A stretch of DNA of 64,000 bases from Ferrovum sp. PN-J185 (lineage in GTDB: Bacteria > Pseudomonadota > Gammaproteobacteria > Burkholderiales > Ferrovaceae). The translations under genes were made by a program, and so were the position numbers. How positions within the stretch are numbered: position 1 is the stretch's first letter; every line of letters starts with the position of its first letter. Of this stretch, positions 1 through 10,416 are shown piece by piece. The notes beneath the pieces are model-generated. The model did no database searches, had not been told where the DNA came from, and was given only the letters and a program-made list of their open reading frames with translations. The stretch lies in the NCBI RefSeq assembly GCF_001581925.1, contig NZ_LQZA01000001.1:907475-971474 (forward strand), written 5' to 3'.

Positions 1-905
1 TCTGGCGGTTCACTAAAATTTTCATTTTTATATTGTTGCAAGAAAAACTTACCTCCGGGTAGTTTTTCTGCAGGAGCGCCTTCCAGAAATGATAACGAAC
101 CTTCTGCAACTTCTTTACCAACACCATCTATATACGCTTCTGATTTAATGCCTGATGTTCCCTCAAAAATTGCTTTAATACCCATCTTTTGCATTTGATT
201 TCTAATACGAACACCTAATGGAGTCAGTCCTCCAAAAAATATAACTTGTGGTTTTAATTCTTTTATTTTTGTTAATTCAGAGGTAAAGTCTTGCTGATCA
301 ACTGGAACACCAAAACTAGCTAAAATTGTTCCACCATTACTCTTTATATCCTTAGAAAAATATTCCTCATGACCTTTTCCATAATCTGTTGTATCGTGAA
401 TAATGACAAATTGCTTATAACCAAGATTAGTCATAAATTTCGCAGCCACCTCATTTTGTGTAATCATTGTTCCATTAACACGATGAATTTCAGAAAAATT
501 ATTTTTATAAGTAACATCAGGTAATACTGCTCCCCACACAATTACGGGAAATGCAAAACGTTGATAAGTATTTACTGTAGCAATGGCAACCGATGAACAA
601 AAATGTGTAACTCCAGCAACAATGGAGTTATCACTCGACATTTTTGTAGCAACTTGTACACCAGTGCTAGGTTTACACTCATCGTCAAGTGTGACCAATT
701 CATAGTGATATTTTGCGTTTGGATCTCTATTTTTTAAATCTATCGCAAGCTGAGTAGAATTACGACCACCAACACCAATTGCAGAATTACCTCCTGTCAA
801 AGGTCCAATAAAACCAATTTTTACCGTCTCCTTTGCATCAGCCAAAGATGCGGACAATGTAATAGAAATTGCTAATACTACTGAAAACGATTTCATGTTA
901 ATCAT
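1..905 (-). CDS. Branched-chain amino acid/amide-type ABC transporter substrate-binding protein (3' end outside window)
   Basis: Reading frame open from an ATG at 905 to the window edge, so the C-terminus is missing. The product begins MINMKSFSVVLAISITLSA, a Sec signal peptide ending near SLADA, followed by KETVKIGFIGPLTGG, the opening strand of LivJ/Peripla_BP_6 (type I fold) binding proteins. Later segments (IIHDTTDYGKG, QVIFFGGLTP) fit the same fold. It would bind an amino acid, amide or related solute in the periplasm. The start at 905 is preferred over the ATG at 896 because AGGAGA (913-918) sits seven bases before it. It lies downstream of the two-component genes, but a 495-bp gap with its own sigma-54-like promoter suggests separate, nitrogen-linked transcription. 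The ligand cannot be told from sequence. Confidence 0.85.
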   Translation of the reverse strand, partial: MINMKSFSVVLAISITLSASLADAKETVKIGFIGPLTGGNSAIGVGGRNSTQLAIDLKNRDPNAKYHYELVTLDDECKPSTGVQVATKMSSDNSIVAGVTHFCSSVAIATVNTYQRFAFPVIVWGAVLPDVTYKNNFSEIHRVNGTMITQNEVAAKFMTNLGYKQFVIIHDTTDYGKGHEEYFSKDIKSNGGTILASFGVPVDQQDFTSELTKIKELKPQVIFFGGLTPLGVRIRNQMQKMGIKAIFEGTSGIKSEAYIDGVGKEVAEGSLSFLEGAPAEKLPGGKFFLQQYKNENFSEPP

Positions 906-935
906 TTGTCTATCTCCTGTTTTTCATACTTAACC

Positions 936-952
936 AAGCAATTATCATGCCA
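936..952 (-). promoter_or_regulatory. Sigma-54 (RpoN) -24/-12 promoter for the binding-protein gene
   Basis: On the minus strand the sequence reads TGGCATG-ATAA-TTGCT. It has GG and GC dinucleotides separated by exactly ten bases, and matches the RpoN consensus TGGCAC-N5-TTGC well. Transcription would start near 926, giving a leader of about 20 bases that carries the AGGAGA ribosome site at 913-918. The position relative to the start codon supports a real promoter. Confidence 0.7.
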
Positions 953-1400
953 TAATATGCAACATGGACATTTGAGATAAATTTGAAAAAATTTAATTAG
1001 TAAAATAACACTGAATTTTATTTCAAGAAATTACAGGACTTTTCGTATTGATGCATTGATCTATATTAATCCAATACATTTAGTCAACTCTAACCCAAGG
1101 TAATAAAATAATAATTAAAATAGAATGGTATAAATATTTAGCATTTTTAGGGGATTAATTTATAGAGATATAATCTTTAAAATGCAGTAAAAAAAGATTT
1201 TTGTTTTATAAAAGCTATTGGTTTGAATTAAACATATTCTTAAGAAATTAAAAAGGTAGGGTTTCAAAGCAGTAAATATTTCTATATCAAACCCTTTATA
1301 AAACCACTTAAATCTCTCAATAAGATTCTATAAATTAATTGTATCCAAAAAAATTAGTATTGACATAAAGTGTATTTAAGTCTAACAAAGAATCTTTTAA
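953..1400. other. Intergenic region between the regulator gene and the binding-protein gene
   Basis: About 450 bases of AT-rich DNA without a convincing coding frame. It contains a possible terminator for the upstream two-component operon (1252-1297). The stretch next to the sigma-54-like promoter is where an enhancer-binding protein would be expected to bind, but I could not identify a clear operator. Nothing else stands out. Confidence 0.5.
1252..1297 (-). terminator. Possible rho-independent terminator of the urease/two-component operon
   Basis: On the minus strand, AGGGTTT (1289-1295) pairs with AAACCCT (1258-1264), and the second arm is followed by ACCTTTTT. The loop is long (24 bases) and the stem only seven pairs, so this is a weak terminator at best. 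Confidence 0.35.
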
Positions 1401-2315
1401 CTAAAAAAGACTACCTTTAATATTTTTATTATTTAACACAAGATTAATAGCAGAATTACGATTTTCAGCACCAATCTTTTCGAAAATATGCTCAACATGT
1501 TTATCTATAGTTCTTGGACTATTACCCAGTATTAAACCTATTTCTCGGTTTGTCTTACCTTTTGTTAGCCACAATAAAACCTCTGCTTCTCTAAAAGTAA
1601 GCATAAAATCATTTTGCAATGAACCAAGAACTAACGCTTCATTTTCCTCCCTCAATGAAATAACAATTTCATTATTATTTTTTTTAATATCCCTAATTTG
1701 AAGATATAGTTTTCCGCCATTTTTTTCACTAAGAATAATTGGAATATCAATTTGATTTAATAAAGTTTTGTTAGTTTCAAAAAAAATAAAGAGAGATAAT
1801 ACCCAATCTCTTTCGGAAGTACTCAAATAAGTTTCCAGTAATTTTTTAGCATGATTTGTAATCCAATTTATATTTTTGGAGGAGAAGTTAATAGAAATAG
1901 ACGCCATATTAACTTCGTCTAATAAATCCTTAACAAGATTATTTGCTTTTGAAGTTTTTATATGAGATGAAATTCTTACCAGCACTTCTTTTGGATTTAA
2001 TGGTTTAGTTACATAGTCTATAACCCCATTATTAAATGCTTTAACTATACTCTCAGTCTCTGTGAGTCCTGTCATAAAAACAATAGGGATATTGTTTGTA
2101 TAAGGATCTGATTTTAATTTTTTCGCTAAATCAAAACCATTTATACCTGGCATAACAGCATCTAGAAGTATTAGATCAACTTCTTGTTGATAAACAATTT
2201 TATAGGCAGCATCACCATTAGTAGCTATTAATACAAAATAGCCCTCCTCATCAAGTGAGTCATGTAAAACTGCTAAATTTTCTGGTGTGTCATCAACAAC
2301 TAAAATGGTATACAT
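1401..2315 (-). CDS. LuxR/NarL-type response regulator
   Basis: 304-residue response regulator. Residues 1-120 form a receiver domain with the acidic pair D8/D9, phospho-acceptor D52 (in LLDAVMPG), T82 and K104, all intact. A linker of about 115 residues of unknown fold follows. Residues 235-295 form a LuxR-type helix-turn-helix (LTFREAEVLLWLTKGKTNRE, then TIDKHVEHIFEKIGAENR). The gene starts eight bases after the stop of the transporter-fused hybrid kinase, so the two are almost certainly cotranscribed and cognate. As the last gene of the urt-fmd-ure run it probably controls that operon or the fmdC-like porin. The target is inferred from position only. Confidence 0.9.
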   Translation of the reverse strand: MYTILVVDDTPENLAVLHDSLDEEGYFVLIATNGDAAYKIVYQQEVDLILLDAVMPGINGFDLAKKLKSDPYTNNIPIVFMTGLTETESIVKAFNNGVIDYVTKPLNPKEVLVRISSHIKTSKANNLVKDLLDEVNMASISINFSSKNINWITNHAKKLLETYLSTSERDWVLSLFIFFETNKTLLNQIDIPIILSEKNGGKLYLQIRDIKKNNNEIVISLREENEALVLGSLQNDFMLTFREAEVLLWLTKGKTNREIGLILGNSPRTIDKHVEHIFEKIGAENRNSAINLVLNNKNIKGSLF

Positions 2316-2323
2316 ATAAAATT

Positions 2324-5300
2324 TTATCTACTTAAACCTTTATCTATGAAAAGACGTAATTCATCTAATTTAAATTGACTAGCTAATGTTCTAGAATGAT
2401 TAACAAAATCTTGATATTTTTTATTGGTATAGATCACTTCGTCTAATACAATTAGAATCCCTTTCCAATAACCAGCATCTATACTATTTTTTATTTTATT
2501 TAAATACTCGTCAGGAGGATAGCTATAGTCAATTTCAAACAATGAAGGACTAGTTGGTTCAACTGTGTGTGTAATCCATTTTAAAGATAACTTATCACCA
2601 ATGAATCTCAATAGCTCATCAATAGAAACAGGTTTAGTAAAAAAAGATTCTGAGGTAATACCTACATTATTTTCAGTATTAATCTCAAATGCGTTAGCAG
2701 AAATTATTGCAAAAATAAAATTTTTATCACTAAATTTTCGTTTGATTTTATAAATGGTTTCCCATCCATCAATTCCGGGCATTGCTAAATCCATAAAAAT
2801 AATATCTGGGTTTATACTATTTAATAAGTTCAAACAATGATCACCACTCTCTGCTTCAATTACATCAAAACCCAAAGGACCTAGAAAGCTTTTAAGTAAG
2901 GTTCTATCAATTTCTTCATTGTCTACAACCATCACTCTTCTTCTTGGTCCCTCATAACCAATATAAATTTGTTTATTAAAATCTTTAAGAGGATTTTGTG
3001 TGATAACTTGGGGAAGATATAACTTTATTGTAAATGTAGTACCAACTTTTTCTTGACTTGTCACAGTAATTTCACCACCCATAATACCAATTAACATTTT
3101 AGTAATGGTTAGACCTAATCCTGTACCACCTTCAATTTCTGTAGAGATACCTGTACCTCGTGCAAAAGGTTCAAAGATTTTTTCTAAATCTGTATTATTG
3201 ATACCTGGACCTGTATCTTCAATTATAAATGTAGCGATATCTCCTTGATATTTTGTTTTAAAAACCACTTTTCCTTGCATAGTAAACTTAATAGCATTAC
3301 CTAATATATTAATAAGTATTTGTCTTACTCGAGCGCTGTCTGCACGAACAATTACTGGTAGATAAGTTAACGCTTCAAATTCAAACTTTAGATTTTTCTT
3401 ATATGCTTGTAACTCAAACATACTTACTATTTGTTGAATTAAATCTCTAAATTGTACTTGTGTGATTTTTAACTTCATTTTCCCACTTTCTATACGAGCA
3501 ATATCTAACGTCCCTTCAATTAAAGACAATAAATGCTCTCCGCTTTTTCGTATAGTAGCTACTGCATTTTTTCTATTTTCTGGAATACTTTTATCTGAGT
3601 CTAATATTTGCGCATAACCTAAAATACTGTTTAATGGTGTTCTTAATTCATGACTAACAGACATTATATATCGGCTCTTAGCAGCATTAGCAAAGTCTGC
3701 GGCAAGATTAGCTTCATGTAGTAATTTATCTGTTTTCTGATGAGATACTATTTCTTTCATTAATAATTCAGTCTGAGATTTTGCCTCCTCATACGCTACC
3801 TTTCTACTTCGGCTCACTAACACTAACCACCAAGAAACTATACCCATTACTAGTGTTAGACTAATAAAGATTTTTATATAAGAATTCTTAATGAATTTCT
3901 CTGGATCATCAAAATTTAAAACTGTATTTGAATATAAGTCTTGATAATAAAATAAAATCAAAAAAAGCATTAGTAGAAGTACAAAAGAAAAAAATAAAAT
4001 CAAATAATGACCTAAACCTGACCTAATTAAAACAACAATCTTTTTTGGTAGATATCTATCAATTAATAGATTAATTTGACTACTTATGTTCGCATATGGT
4101 TTACATTGGTCTTGACATCTAACATCTAAGGTACAACATAAAGAACAGATACTACCTTGATAGGCTGGACAGAGGGCCATATCCAGTTTTTCAAATTTAT
4201 TTCCACATACTACACAATCAGAATTCTCTGCAGTATTGTGTGAATGATCTTGGTTATTTCTTGCAATATAGAATTTACCTTTGGTATAAAAAGCAATTAT
4301 TGGAGATAACAACAATGGAAAAACTAAGGATACTAATATTGCATATGGTCTGTATTCATTTCCAAAAAAACCTATATATATAAGGATAGAACAACAAGAA
4401 GTAATGATTACACTAAAAACCCCAACCGGGTTTATGTCAAAAAGATAAGCACGTCTAAATTCTATCCCTTCAGGTGATAAGCCTAACGGTTTATTTATTA
4501 TAATGTCTGCGAATACTGTAATTATCCAAGGTACAGCAATATTAGAAAATACACCTAAAACAGTATCCATTACTTGAATTAGGTTTAACTCCATTAATAG
4601 TAATGCTATAACAATGTTAAAAATTACCCAAACCACTCTACCAGGATGACTATGAGTTATTCTTGAAAAAAAATTAGACCAGGCAAGTGATCCGGCATAG
4701 GCATTTGTAACATTAATTTTTAATTGAGATATTAATATTAAAGTTGTTGCTAAAATAAGTACAATTGTATGGTTATTGAAGATCTGTCTATAGACAATAA
4801 AGTAAAGAGTATTTGGGTTTAAAGTATGTTCTAAATCCGTACCAAAACGATATGCAATATATGCGAGTATTGCTCCACCAAAAATTTTAAACATACTGAG
4901 AATAACCCAGCCTGAACCACCTACAATTACTCCAATCAACCATCGACCCTTATTATTTCGAACTTGAGGTGGCATAAATCTTAAATAATCTGCTTGCTCT
5001 CCCATTTGCGCTAGTAAAGGCATAATTACTGTAAGCGCAGAAAAAAACTTCTGTAGTTGAAATTTATCTGATTCACCATATAACCCACCAAATCTCATAA
5101 TATCTTCAATTAATGCTGTATTTGTTGAAAATAAGTAAACATAGGGTAGTATTAATAAAATAAGCCATATCAATTGTGTAACAGTTTGGAATTTACTTAT
5201 GGATGTAATACCTTGTGTAACAATTGGAATAACAACTAACGCCGAAATTAAATATGCCCATGTTAAGTTGATATTAAAAGCCACATTCAATGCGTATGCC

Positions 5301-5716
5301 ATGATAGTTGCTTCAAGAGCAAAAAATATAAAAGTGAAAGCGGCGTAAATCAGTGAAGTGATTGTCGACCCTAGATACCCAAAACCTGATCCTCGAGTTA
5401 AAAGATCCATATCTAGATTATATTTAGCTGCATAATATCCAATAGGTATACTTACGCTAAAGATTATTAAACAAGCAGTAAGAATTGCGAAAAAAGTATT
5501 AATACCACCATAGTGAATTAACAGAGTTGCACCAAGTGCTTCAAGTACCATAAATGAGGAGGTGCTAAAAGCTGTGTTTGCTACACTGGCAATACTCCAC
5601 TTACGAAAAGACTTGGGTGTATAACGCAAAGCAAAATCTTCCATTGTTTCATCTGCAACCCAAGCGTTATAGTCCCTACGAACATTAAATACTCCTAATT
5701 TGGAGTACTCATTCAT
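2324..5716 (-). CDS. Hybrid sensor histidine kinase with N-terminal NCS1-type transporter domain
   Basis: 1130 residues. Residues 1-480 have about 12 membrane segments and look like an NCS1 (cytosine/purine/allantoin/hydantoin) permease. A cysteine cluster follows (C501, C504, C516, C524, C527, C528, C534, C538), resembling a metal- or Fe-S-binding module. Two further membrane helices (about 565-590 and 615-640), HisKA with H689 in SVSHELRTP, an HATPase_c domain (GNAIKF, DTGPG, GTGLGL) and a receiver with D976 complete it. About 90 C-terminal residues are unassigned. ATG overlaps the ureG stop as ATGA, indicating translational coupling. The architecture suggests that solute binding or transport is read by the kinase and passed to the LuxR-type regulator. 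Ligand (urea, amide or purine breakdown product) is inferred from context. Confidence 0.88.
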   Translation of the reverse strand: MNEYSKLGVFNVRRDYNAWVADETMEDFALRYTPKSFRKWSIASVANTAFSTSSFMVLEALGATLLIHYGGINTFFAILTACLIIFSVSIPIGYYAAKYNLDMDLLTRGSGFGYLGSTITSLIYAAFTFIFFALEATIMAYALNVAFNINLTWAYLISALVVIPIVTQGITSISKFQTVTQLIWLILLILPYVYLFSTNTALIEDIMRFGGLYGESDKFQLQKFFSALTVIMPLLAQMGEQADYLRFMPPQVRNNKGRWLIGVIVGGSGWVILSMFKIFGGAILAYIAYRFGTDLEHTLNPNTLYFIVYRQIFNNHTIVLILATTLILISQLKINVTNAYAGSLAWSNFFSRITHSHPGRVVWVIFNIVIALLLMELNLIQVMDTVLGVFSNIAVPWIITVFADIIINKPLGLSPEGIEFRRAYLFDINPVGVFSVIITSCCSILIYIGFFGNEYRPYAILVSLVFPLLLSPIIAFYTKGKFYIARNNQDHSHNTAENSDCVVCGNKFEKLDMALCPAYQGSICSLCCTLDVRCQDQCKPYANISSQINLLIDRYLPKKIVVLIRSGLGHYLILFFSFVLLLMLFLILFYYQDLYSNTVLNFDDPEKFIKNSYIKIFISLTLVMGIVSWWLVLVSRSRKVAYEEAKSQTELLMKEIVSHQKTDKLLHEANLAADFANAAKSRYIMSVSHELRTPLNSILGYAQILDSDKSIPENRKNAVATIRKSGEHLLSLIEGTLDIARIESGKMKLKITQVQFRDLIQQIVSMFELQAYKKNLKFEFEALTYLPVIVRADSARVRQILINILGNAIKFTMQGKVVFKTKYQGDIATFIIEDTGPGINNTDLEKIFEPFARGTGISTEIEGGTGLGLTITKMLIGIMGGEITVTSQEKVGTTFTIKLYLPQVITQNPLKDFNKQIYIGYEGPRRRVMVVDNEEIDRTLLKSFLGPLGFDVIEAESGDHCLNLLNSINPDIIFMDLAMPGIDGWETIYKIKRKFSDKNFIFAIISANAFEINTENNVGITSESFFTKPVSIDELLRFIGDKLSLKWITHTVEPTSPSLFEIDYSYPPDEYLNKIKNSIDAGYWKGILIVLDEVIYTNKKYQDFVNHSRTLASQFKLDELRLFIDKGLSR

Positions 5717-6324
5717 AACATTCCCTTATCGATAATAAATTTTATAACTTGATCTAAACCTTGCTTTGTCTTTAGGTTAGTAAAAACAAAAGGCTTATCT
5801 CCACGCATTCTCTTGGCATCACAATCCATAACATCAAGAGACGCACCTACATACGGTGCTAAATCAATTTTATTTATAATTAAAAGGTCAGATTTTGTAA
5901 TCCCTGGTCCTCCTTTTCTTGGAATCTTGTCACCAGCAGACACGTCAATTACATAAATAGTTAAATCTGATAATTCTGGGCTAAATGTTGCGGCTAAATT
6001 ATCTCCACCACTTTCTACAAAGACCACATCAAGATCAGGAAATCTTTTAGTTAGTCGATCAATAGCTTCCAAATTAATACTTGCATCTTCACGTATAGCA
6101 GTATGTGGACAACCACCAGTTTCTACTCCCATAATTCGATTAGGTGGTAATGCCTGATTTTTAACTAAAAATTGTGCATCCTCTTCTGTATAGATATCAT
6201 TGGTAACTGCAGCGATATTATATTTATCACGAAAAGCAATACATAACTCTAATGTTAATGCTGTTTTTCCTGACCCAACAGGGCCACCAATGCCTACTCT
6301 TAACAATTGTTTAGTTTGATTCAT
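5713..6324 (-). CDS. ureG: Urease accessory GTPase UreG
   Basis: 203-residue SIMIBI-class GTPase that powers nickel delivery into urease together with UreE, UreF and UreD. The P-loop [13 protein letters not shown] is at residues 11-23, the metal-binding CPH motif in [15 protein letters not shown] is in the middle, and the NKID specificity motif is intact. The length is the family norm. Its start overlaps the ureF stop (ATGA) and its stop overlaps the kinase start (ATGA), so it is translationally coupled on both sides. Confidence 0.97.
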   Translation of the reverse strand: MNQTKQLLRVGIGGPVGSGKTALTLELCIAFRDKYNIAAVTNDIYTEEDAQFLVKNQALPPNRIMGVETGGCPHTAIREDASINLEAIDRLTKRFPDLDVVFVESGGDNLAATFSPELSDLTIYVIDVSAGDKIPRKGGPGITKSDLLIINKIDLAPYVGASLDVMDCDAKRMRGDKPFVFTNLKTKQGLDQVIKFIIDKGML

Positions 6325-7016
6325 GAGCGAAATAGCCTCGTATATTGTGTTTCATGACATGAGCTAGCAATAGCTAATCCAGGTAATGTGGTTATAGGTA
6401 TATCTTCATTATTAATAGATATCATTTTTTCAAGATTTAAATCTAAGATCTCAATCATTTTGACTAAAATTCGCTGCCCTGCAGTTTGTCCAAGAGGAAT
6501 TACTTTTACTCCAACCATAACAATATTTTCCAACCAGGACCAAAGAAAACCCTTTTGAGCTGTTACATTATTTAAACCGCAATAGTAACTTAACAATACC
6601 CATACCAGTGGATATCCAAGTTCTTTATTATCAAAAGGAAAAAGTTTTAAATCTAAGGATGTGATTTCAGGAATTAACTTTAAGAGAGAATACCCCATTT
6701 GAATAGACTCTAGTCTTAATTCACTGGTTTCTCTAGAGCTTAAATATAACGAATTAATTTCTAAAAAATGATTAAAATCATTTGTTTTTATTGAAGTAAA
6801 AGCTTGATTAAAAAAAACCAAGTCACTTCTAAATTGGCCTAATAATAAAAAGTCACTTAGCCATTTAATAAAACTACTTTCATCTTTTACTACACCTTGT
6901 TCAACCCACCACTCAAGAGTTTGCGAGTAACTAAAGGCGCCAACCGGTAGTGTGGGGCTAACAATGTGTAATAATTTAAATAAATTCAAATCATGAGTAT
7001 CATTAGAGCATTTCAT
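6321..7016 (-). CDS. ureF: Urease accessory protein UreF
   Basis: All-helical UreF, which bridges UreD and UreG in the urease maturation complex. The family signature [17 protein letters not shown] is near the N-terminus, and the C-terminal half contains [13 protein letters not shown] chose the ATG at 7016 (231 residues), which gives an N-terminus close to other UreF proteins. A GTG at 7031 preceded by AAGGAG is an alternative that adds five residues. The gene overlaps the end of ureE by about 14 bases, and its stop overlaps ureG. Confidence 0.93.
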   Translation of the reverse strand: MKCSNDTHDLNLFKLLHIVSPTLPVGAFSYSQTLEWWVEQGVVKDESSFIKWLSDFLLLGQFRSDLVFFNQAFTSIKTNDFNHFLEINSLYLSSRETSELRLESIQMGYSLLKLIPEITSLDLKLFPFDNKELGYPLVWVLLSYYCGLNNVTAQKGFLWSWLENIVMVGVKVIPLGQTAGQRILVKMIEILDLNLEKMISINNEDIPITTLPGLAIASSCHETQYTRLFRS

Positions 7017-7494
7017 GTATCCTAGCTCCACGTCCTACTCCTTCAGCACTATGCCCATGAGAATGACCTACATGTTTTCCGTAAGCCCCTGACTCAGGTT
7101 CAAAAGCAACAAAATCTTCTTCAACCAGCAAACCAAGCCCTCTAATCATTTCTGCTAAAACATGATCTTTTTGAAACATTAAACGATCAATTTGTATATC
7201 CACTGGAATATGTCGATTACCTAAATGATATGCTGCACGCATCAATAAGTAAGTATTATCTGTACGCACAATATTCAAATGTTCTGGTGCTGATATAACC
7301 TCAACAACCCGACCATCGTTAGCTAACAATCTATCTCCACCCCTTAAAACAGTCCCTCTATCAAGAAATAATCCAACTTCCTCACCATTTTCTAGTTTAG
7401 TTAAAAGACGGTTTTTACAACGTAATTCAAATGGGAGAACTAACCGAATTGTAGGATTAATTTCAGTATCAATTTTTTTTTCAATCACTAACAT
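7003..7494 (-). CDS. ureE: Urease accessory nickel chaperone UreE
   Basis: 163-residue nickel metallochaperone. The N-terminal half is the peptide-binding domain (LFLDRGTVLRGGDRLLANDG) and the C-terminal half is the metal-binding domain with the conserved Asn-His pair in YHLGNRHIPVDIQ. It ends in a short His tail (HVGHSHGHS) that probably stores Ni. The start was taken as ATG 7494. A GTG at 7506 overlapping the ureC stop is open too, but has no ribosome site and would add four residues not expected for UreE. It lies directly after ureC in a tightly packed urease operon. Confidence 0.94.
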   Translation of the reverse strand: MLVIEKKIDTEINPTIRLVLPFELRCKNRLLTKLENGEEVGLFLDRGTVLRGGDRLLANDGRVVEVISAPEHLNIVRTDNTYLLMRAAYHLGNRHIPVDIQIDRLMFQKDHVLAEMIRGLGLLVEEDFVAFEPESGAYGKHVGHSHGHSAEGVGRGARIHEML

Positions 7495-7505
7495 GATGAA
7501 ACTCA

Positions 7506-9215
7506 CTAAAAAAGAAAATAACGTTGTGCCATTGGTAATTCAGAAAGAGGTTCACATATAAGGGGTTGTCCATCCGCACAAACTAAATATGTTTCAGGAT
7601 CTACAGTTATAATTGGTGTAGCATTATTGTGTATCATGTTTTGCTTTTTTACTTGTCTAATATTTTTTACAGGTACTAGTCTCTTTTCCAGTCCCAGCTT
7701 TTCAAAAACATTAAGTTCTAGTGAAATTTGTGATACAAAAGTTATACTGTTTGAGTAAATCACCTTTCCGTACGCACCAAACATTGGACGATAATGTACA
7801 GGTTGAGGAGTAGGAATTGACGCATTCGGATCACCCATCACAGAGTATGTGATGACTCCCCCTTTTAAAACTTGAAAAGGTTTTACACCAAAAAAACCAG
7901 GTTTCCATAAAACCAAATCTGCCAACTTACCTTCTTCAAGTGATCCAACCTCATGACTTATTCCATGAGAAATAGCTGGATTAATAGTATATTTTGCTAT
8001 ATATCTTTTAACTCTAAAATTATCGTTTAACCTAGAGTCTTCAGGTAATACACCGCGTTGTAATTTCATTTTATGGGCAGTTTGCCATGTTCTCATGATA
8101 ACTTCCCCTACTCTTCCCATTGCCTGAGAGTCAGAAGACATCATTGAAAATACACCCATATCGTGAAGAATATCTTCGGCAGCAATAGTTTCTCGTCTGA
8201 TACGTGATTCAGCAAATGCAACATCTTCAGCAATTGCTGAATCTAAATGATGACATACCATCAACATATCAAGATGTTCATCAATAGTATTAATAGTATA
8301 TGGTCGTGTAGGGTTGGTGGAGGATGGAAGCACGTTACTCATTGCCGCTGCTTTTATGATATCAGGCGCATGCCCACCTCCTGCACCTTCTGTATGGAAA
8401 GTGTGTATCGTTCTATTTTTAAAAGCAGCAATTGTTGTTTCAACAAAACCAGACTCATTTAATGTATCGGTATGTATCGCAACTTGCACATCATATTTTT
8501 CTGCTAAATTTAAACAGTTATCAATAGCCGCAGGGGTACTACCCCAATCTTCGTGAAGTTTTAAACCTATAGCACCAGCTTGAATTTGTTCTTCTAAAGG
8601 TAGCGGCGTTGAAACATTACCCTTACCCATGAATCCTAAATTTATAGGAAAGGAATCTGATACTTTTAGCATATTATAGATATGCCATGGTCCAGGCGTA
8701 CAAGTAGTAGCAAAAGTTCCTGTGGCAGGTCCAGTTCCACCACCAAACATGGTAGTTATCCCAGAACAAAGGGCTTCTTCTATCTGTTGAGGACAAATAA
8801 AGTGTATATGTGTATCTATACCGCCAGCAGTTACTATCATTCCCTCGCCAGCAATTATCTCTGTAGCACCGCCAATAGGTATTGTGACCCCAGGTTGAAT
8901 ATCTGGATTACCAGCTTTTCCTATCTTCCAAATACGACCATCTTTAATTCCAATATCTGCTTTAATAATTCCTAATATTGGATCAATAATTACTGAATTA
9001 GTGATAACAGTTTCCGCAACTTTATCAGCAGTTAATTGTGACTGCCCCATTCCGTCACGTATTACCTTACCCCCACCAAATTTAACTTCTTCACCATAGA
9101 TTGTGTAATCTTTTTCGATTTCTACAATAAGATTAGTATCCGCCAAACGTATACGATCACCTATAGTTGGACCAAACATTTCCGCATAAGCTTTTCTATC
9201 TATTTCTTGAGACAT
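7506..9215 (-). CDS. ureC: Urease catalytic subunit alpha UreC
   Basis: 569-residue catalytic subunit that hydrolyses urea to ammonia and carbamate with a di-nickel centre. Visible landmarks are THIHFICP (first nickel histidines), GLKLHEDWG with the carbamylated lysine K219, [17 protein letters not shown], the mobile-flap motif MVCHHLD, and [12 protein letters not shown]. The length and all catalytic motifs are normal, so an active enzyme is expected. It starts directly after the ureJ stop (TAAATG), with GGAGAT serving as ribosome site inside the end of ureJ. Confidence 0.98.
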   Translation of the reverse strand: MSQEIDRKAYAEMFGPTIGDRIRLADTNLIVEIEKDYTIYGEEVKFGGGKVIRDGMGQSQLTADKVAETVITNSVIIDPILGIIKADIGIKDGRIWKIGKAGNPDIQPGVTIPIGGATEIIAGEGMIVTAGGIDTHIHFICPQQIEEALCSGITTMFGGGTGPATGTFATTCTPGPWHIYNMLKVSDSFPINLGFMGKGNVSTPLPLEEQIQAGAIGLKLHEDWGSTPAAIDNCLNLAEKYDVQVAIHTDTLNESGFVETTIAAFKNRTIHTFHTEGAGGGHAPDIIKAAAMSNVLPSSTNPTRPYTINTIDEHLDMLMVCHHLDSAIAEDVAFAESRIRRETIAAEDILHDMGVFSMMSSDSQAMGRVGEVIMRTWQTAHKMKLQRGVLPEDSRLNDNFRVKRYIAKYTINPAISHGISHEVGSLEEGKLADLVLWKPGFFGVKPFQVLKGGVITYSVMGDPNASIPTPQPVHYRPMFGAYGKVIYSNSITFVSQISLELNVFEKLGLEKRLVPVKNIRQVKKQNMIHNNATPIITVDPETYLVCADGQPLICEPLSELPMAQRYFLF

Positions 9216-9794
9216 TTATATCTCCAAAATTAAACCAATAGCAGAAATAAGTAATAAGTAAGCTATATTCTCTTTAGTCTTAGAATGGCTTTTTAAATAA
9301 TTACCTATATAACTTCCTAGTAAGAATAAAATTGAACTGGATAATAAAAAACCGAAAATATAGGTTACAGGATTAGCTAAAGAAGCAATTTCGCTTCCAT
9401 GAGCAACTCCATGCGTTATTGAAAAAAACATTGTTAAAAATAATTGGACATACCATTTTGTAGTTGAGTCTTTAAGTATAAATAAACTAGTAATACCAAT
9501 AGATAAAGCGATTAAAAAGTCAGTACTTGCCAGTATTTTTAAATTAATACCAATAACGCCACCTACAATTAACCCAAGTATATAAATTATAAAAAGTAAA
9601 AATTTATTTTTATTAAATCTTAATGTAGCCCAAGCCCCCATAGAAAGCATACCTAAAATATGATCAATACCAGTAAACGGATGTACTAAGCCACCAACTA
9701 AGCCATGTAAATGTCCAGGATGAGCGAAAGCCAAACTAGGGGATATTAAAATCAAAAATAGTAAACTAATTTTTTGAATAGTAGATCTTTTCAT
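9216..9794 (-). CDS. ureJ: HupE/UreJ-family membrane protein (probable nickel permease)
   Basis: 192 residues with a Sec signal peptide (ending AFA) and about six membrane helices. The His-rich motif [20 protein letters not shown] directly after the signal and [10 protein letters not shown] later on are typical of HupE/UreJ nickel or cobalt permeases. It sits between ureB and ureC and overlaps ureB by ATGA, so it is part of the urease translation unit and probably supplies nickel for the enzyme. Confidence 0.9.
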   Translation of the reverse strand: MKRSTIQKISLLFLILISPSLAFAHPGHLHGLVGGLVHPFTGIDHILGMLSMGAWATLRFNKNKFLLFIIYILGLIVGGVIGINLKILASTDFLIALSIGITSLFILKDSTTKWYVQLFLTMFFSITHGVAHGSEIASLANPVTYIFGFLLSSSILFLLGSYIGNYLKSHSKTKENIAYLLLISAIGLILEI

Positions 9795-10105
9795 TCTAAC
9801 TCTCCTTGGATCTTACCTTGAAATCCTTGAATAATTTTTAATCCGTCAATAGAAACTAATTCAATAGTTCTTTCTTGTCCAGGTTCAAAACGTACAGCAG
9901 TGCCTGCAGAAATATTTAATCTCATACCTTTTGTTTTCTCTCTATCAAATAACAAAAAATCATTGGTTTCATAAAAATGATAATGTGAGCCAACTTGTAT
10001 CGGCCTGTCACCAGAATTAACAACAGAAATGACAATACTAGATCGTCCTTTATTAATTACAATGCTTTCACTACGTAACAAATATTCTCCTGGAATCATA
10101 TTCAT
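9791..10105 (-). CDS. ureB: Urease subunit beta UreB
   Basis: 104-residue structural beta subunit of the urease trimer-of-trimers. The family core [27 protein letters not shown] and [17 protein letters not shown] is intact. It follows ureA after two bases and overlaps ureJ with ATGA. A second ATG two codons downstream of the chosen start cannot be excluded. Confidence 0.97.
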   Translation of the reverse strand: MNMIPGEYLLRSESIVINKGRSSIVISVVNSGDRPIQVGSHYHFYETNDFLLFDREKTKGMRLNISAGTAVRFEPGQERTIELVSIDGLKIIQGFQGKIQGELE

Positions 10106-10107
10106 AC

Positions 10108-10410
10108 CTATCTAATTGGTTGATGAACTGTTACTAGCTTTGTCCCATCAGGAAAAGTAGCTTCAACCTGTACATCAGGAATTAATTCAGGAATGCCATC
10201 CATAACCTGCTCCCGTGTCAATAGCGTTGTCCCATAACTCATTAAATCTGAAACCGTCCTACCTTCTCGTGCACCTTCCATAATTGCAGCAGACAAATAT
10301 GCTATTGATTCTGGATAATTAAGTTTAAGTCCTTTCGCAAGGCGTCTCTCTGCCAACAGTGATGCAGTAAAAAGTAATAATTTATCTTTTTCTCTTGGTG
10401 TTAACTCCAT
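10108..10410 (-). CDS. ureA: Urease subunit gamma UreA
   Basis: 100-residue gamma subunit with the invariant [16 protein letters not shown] opening, [20 protein letters not shown] in the middle and the C-terminal [20 protein letters not shown]. The length is exactly the family norm. The ribosome site GGAGGA overlaps the end of ureD, which stops only six bases upstream, so ureD and ureA are cotranscribed. Confidence 0.97.
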   Translation of the reverse strand: MELTPREKDKLLLFTASLLAERRLAKGLKLNYPESIAYLSAAIMEGAREGRTVSDLMSYGTTLLTREQVMDGIPELIPDVQVEATFPDGTKLVTVHQPIR

Positions 10411-10416
10411 AATTGG

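Noticed and set aside
8247..8975. Several plus-strand frames of 70-100 codons within ureC
   Set aside because: Antisense shadows of a strongly conserved gene; no independent support.
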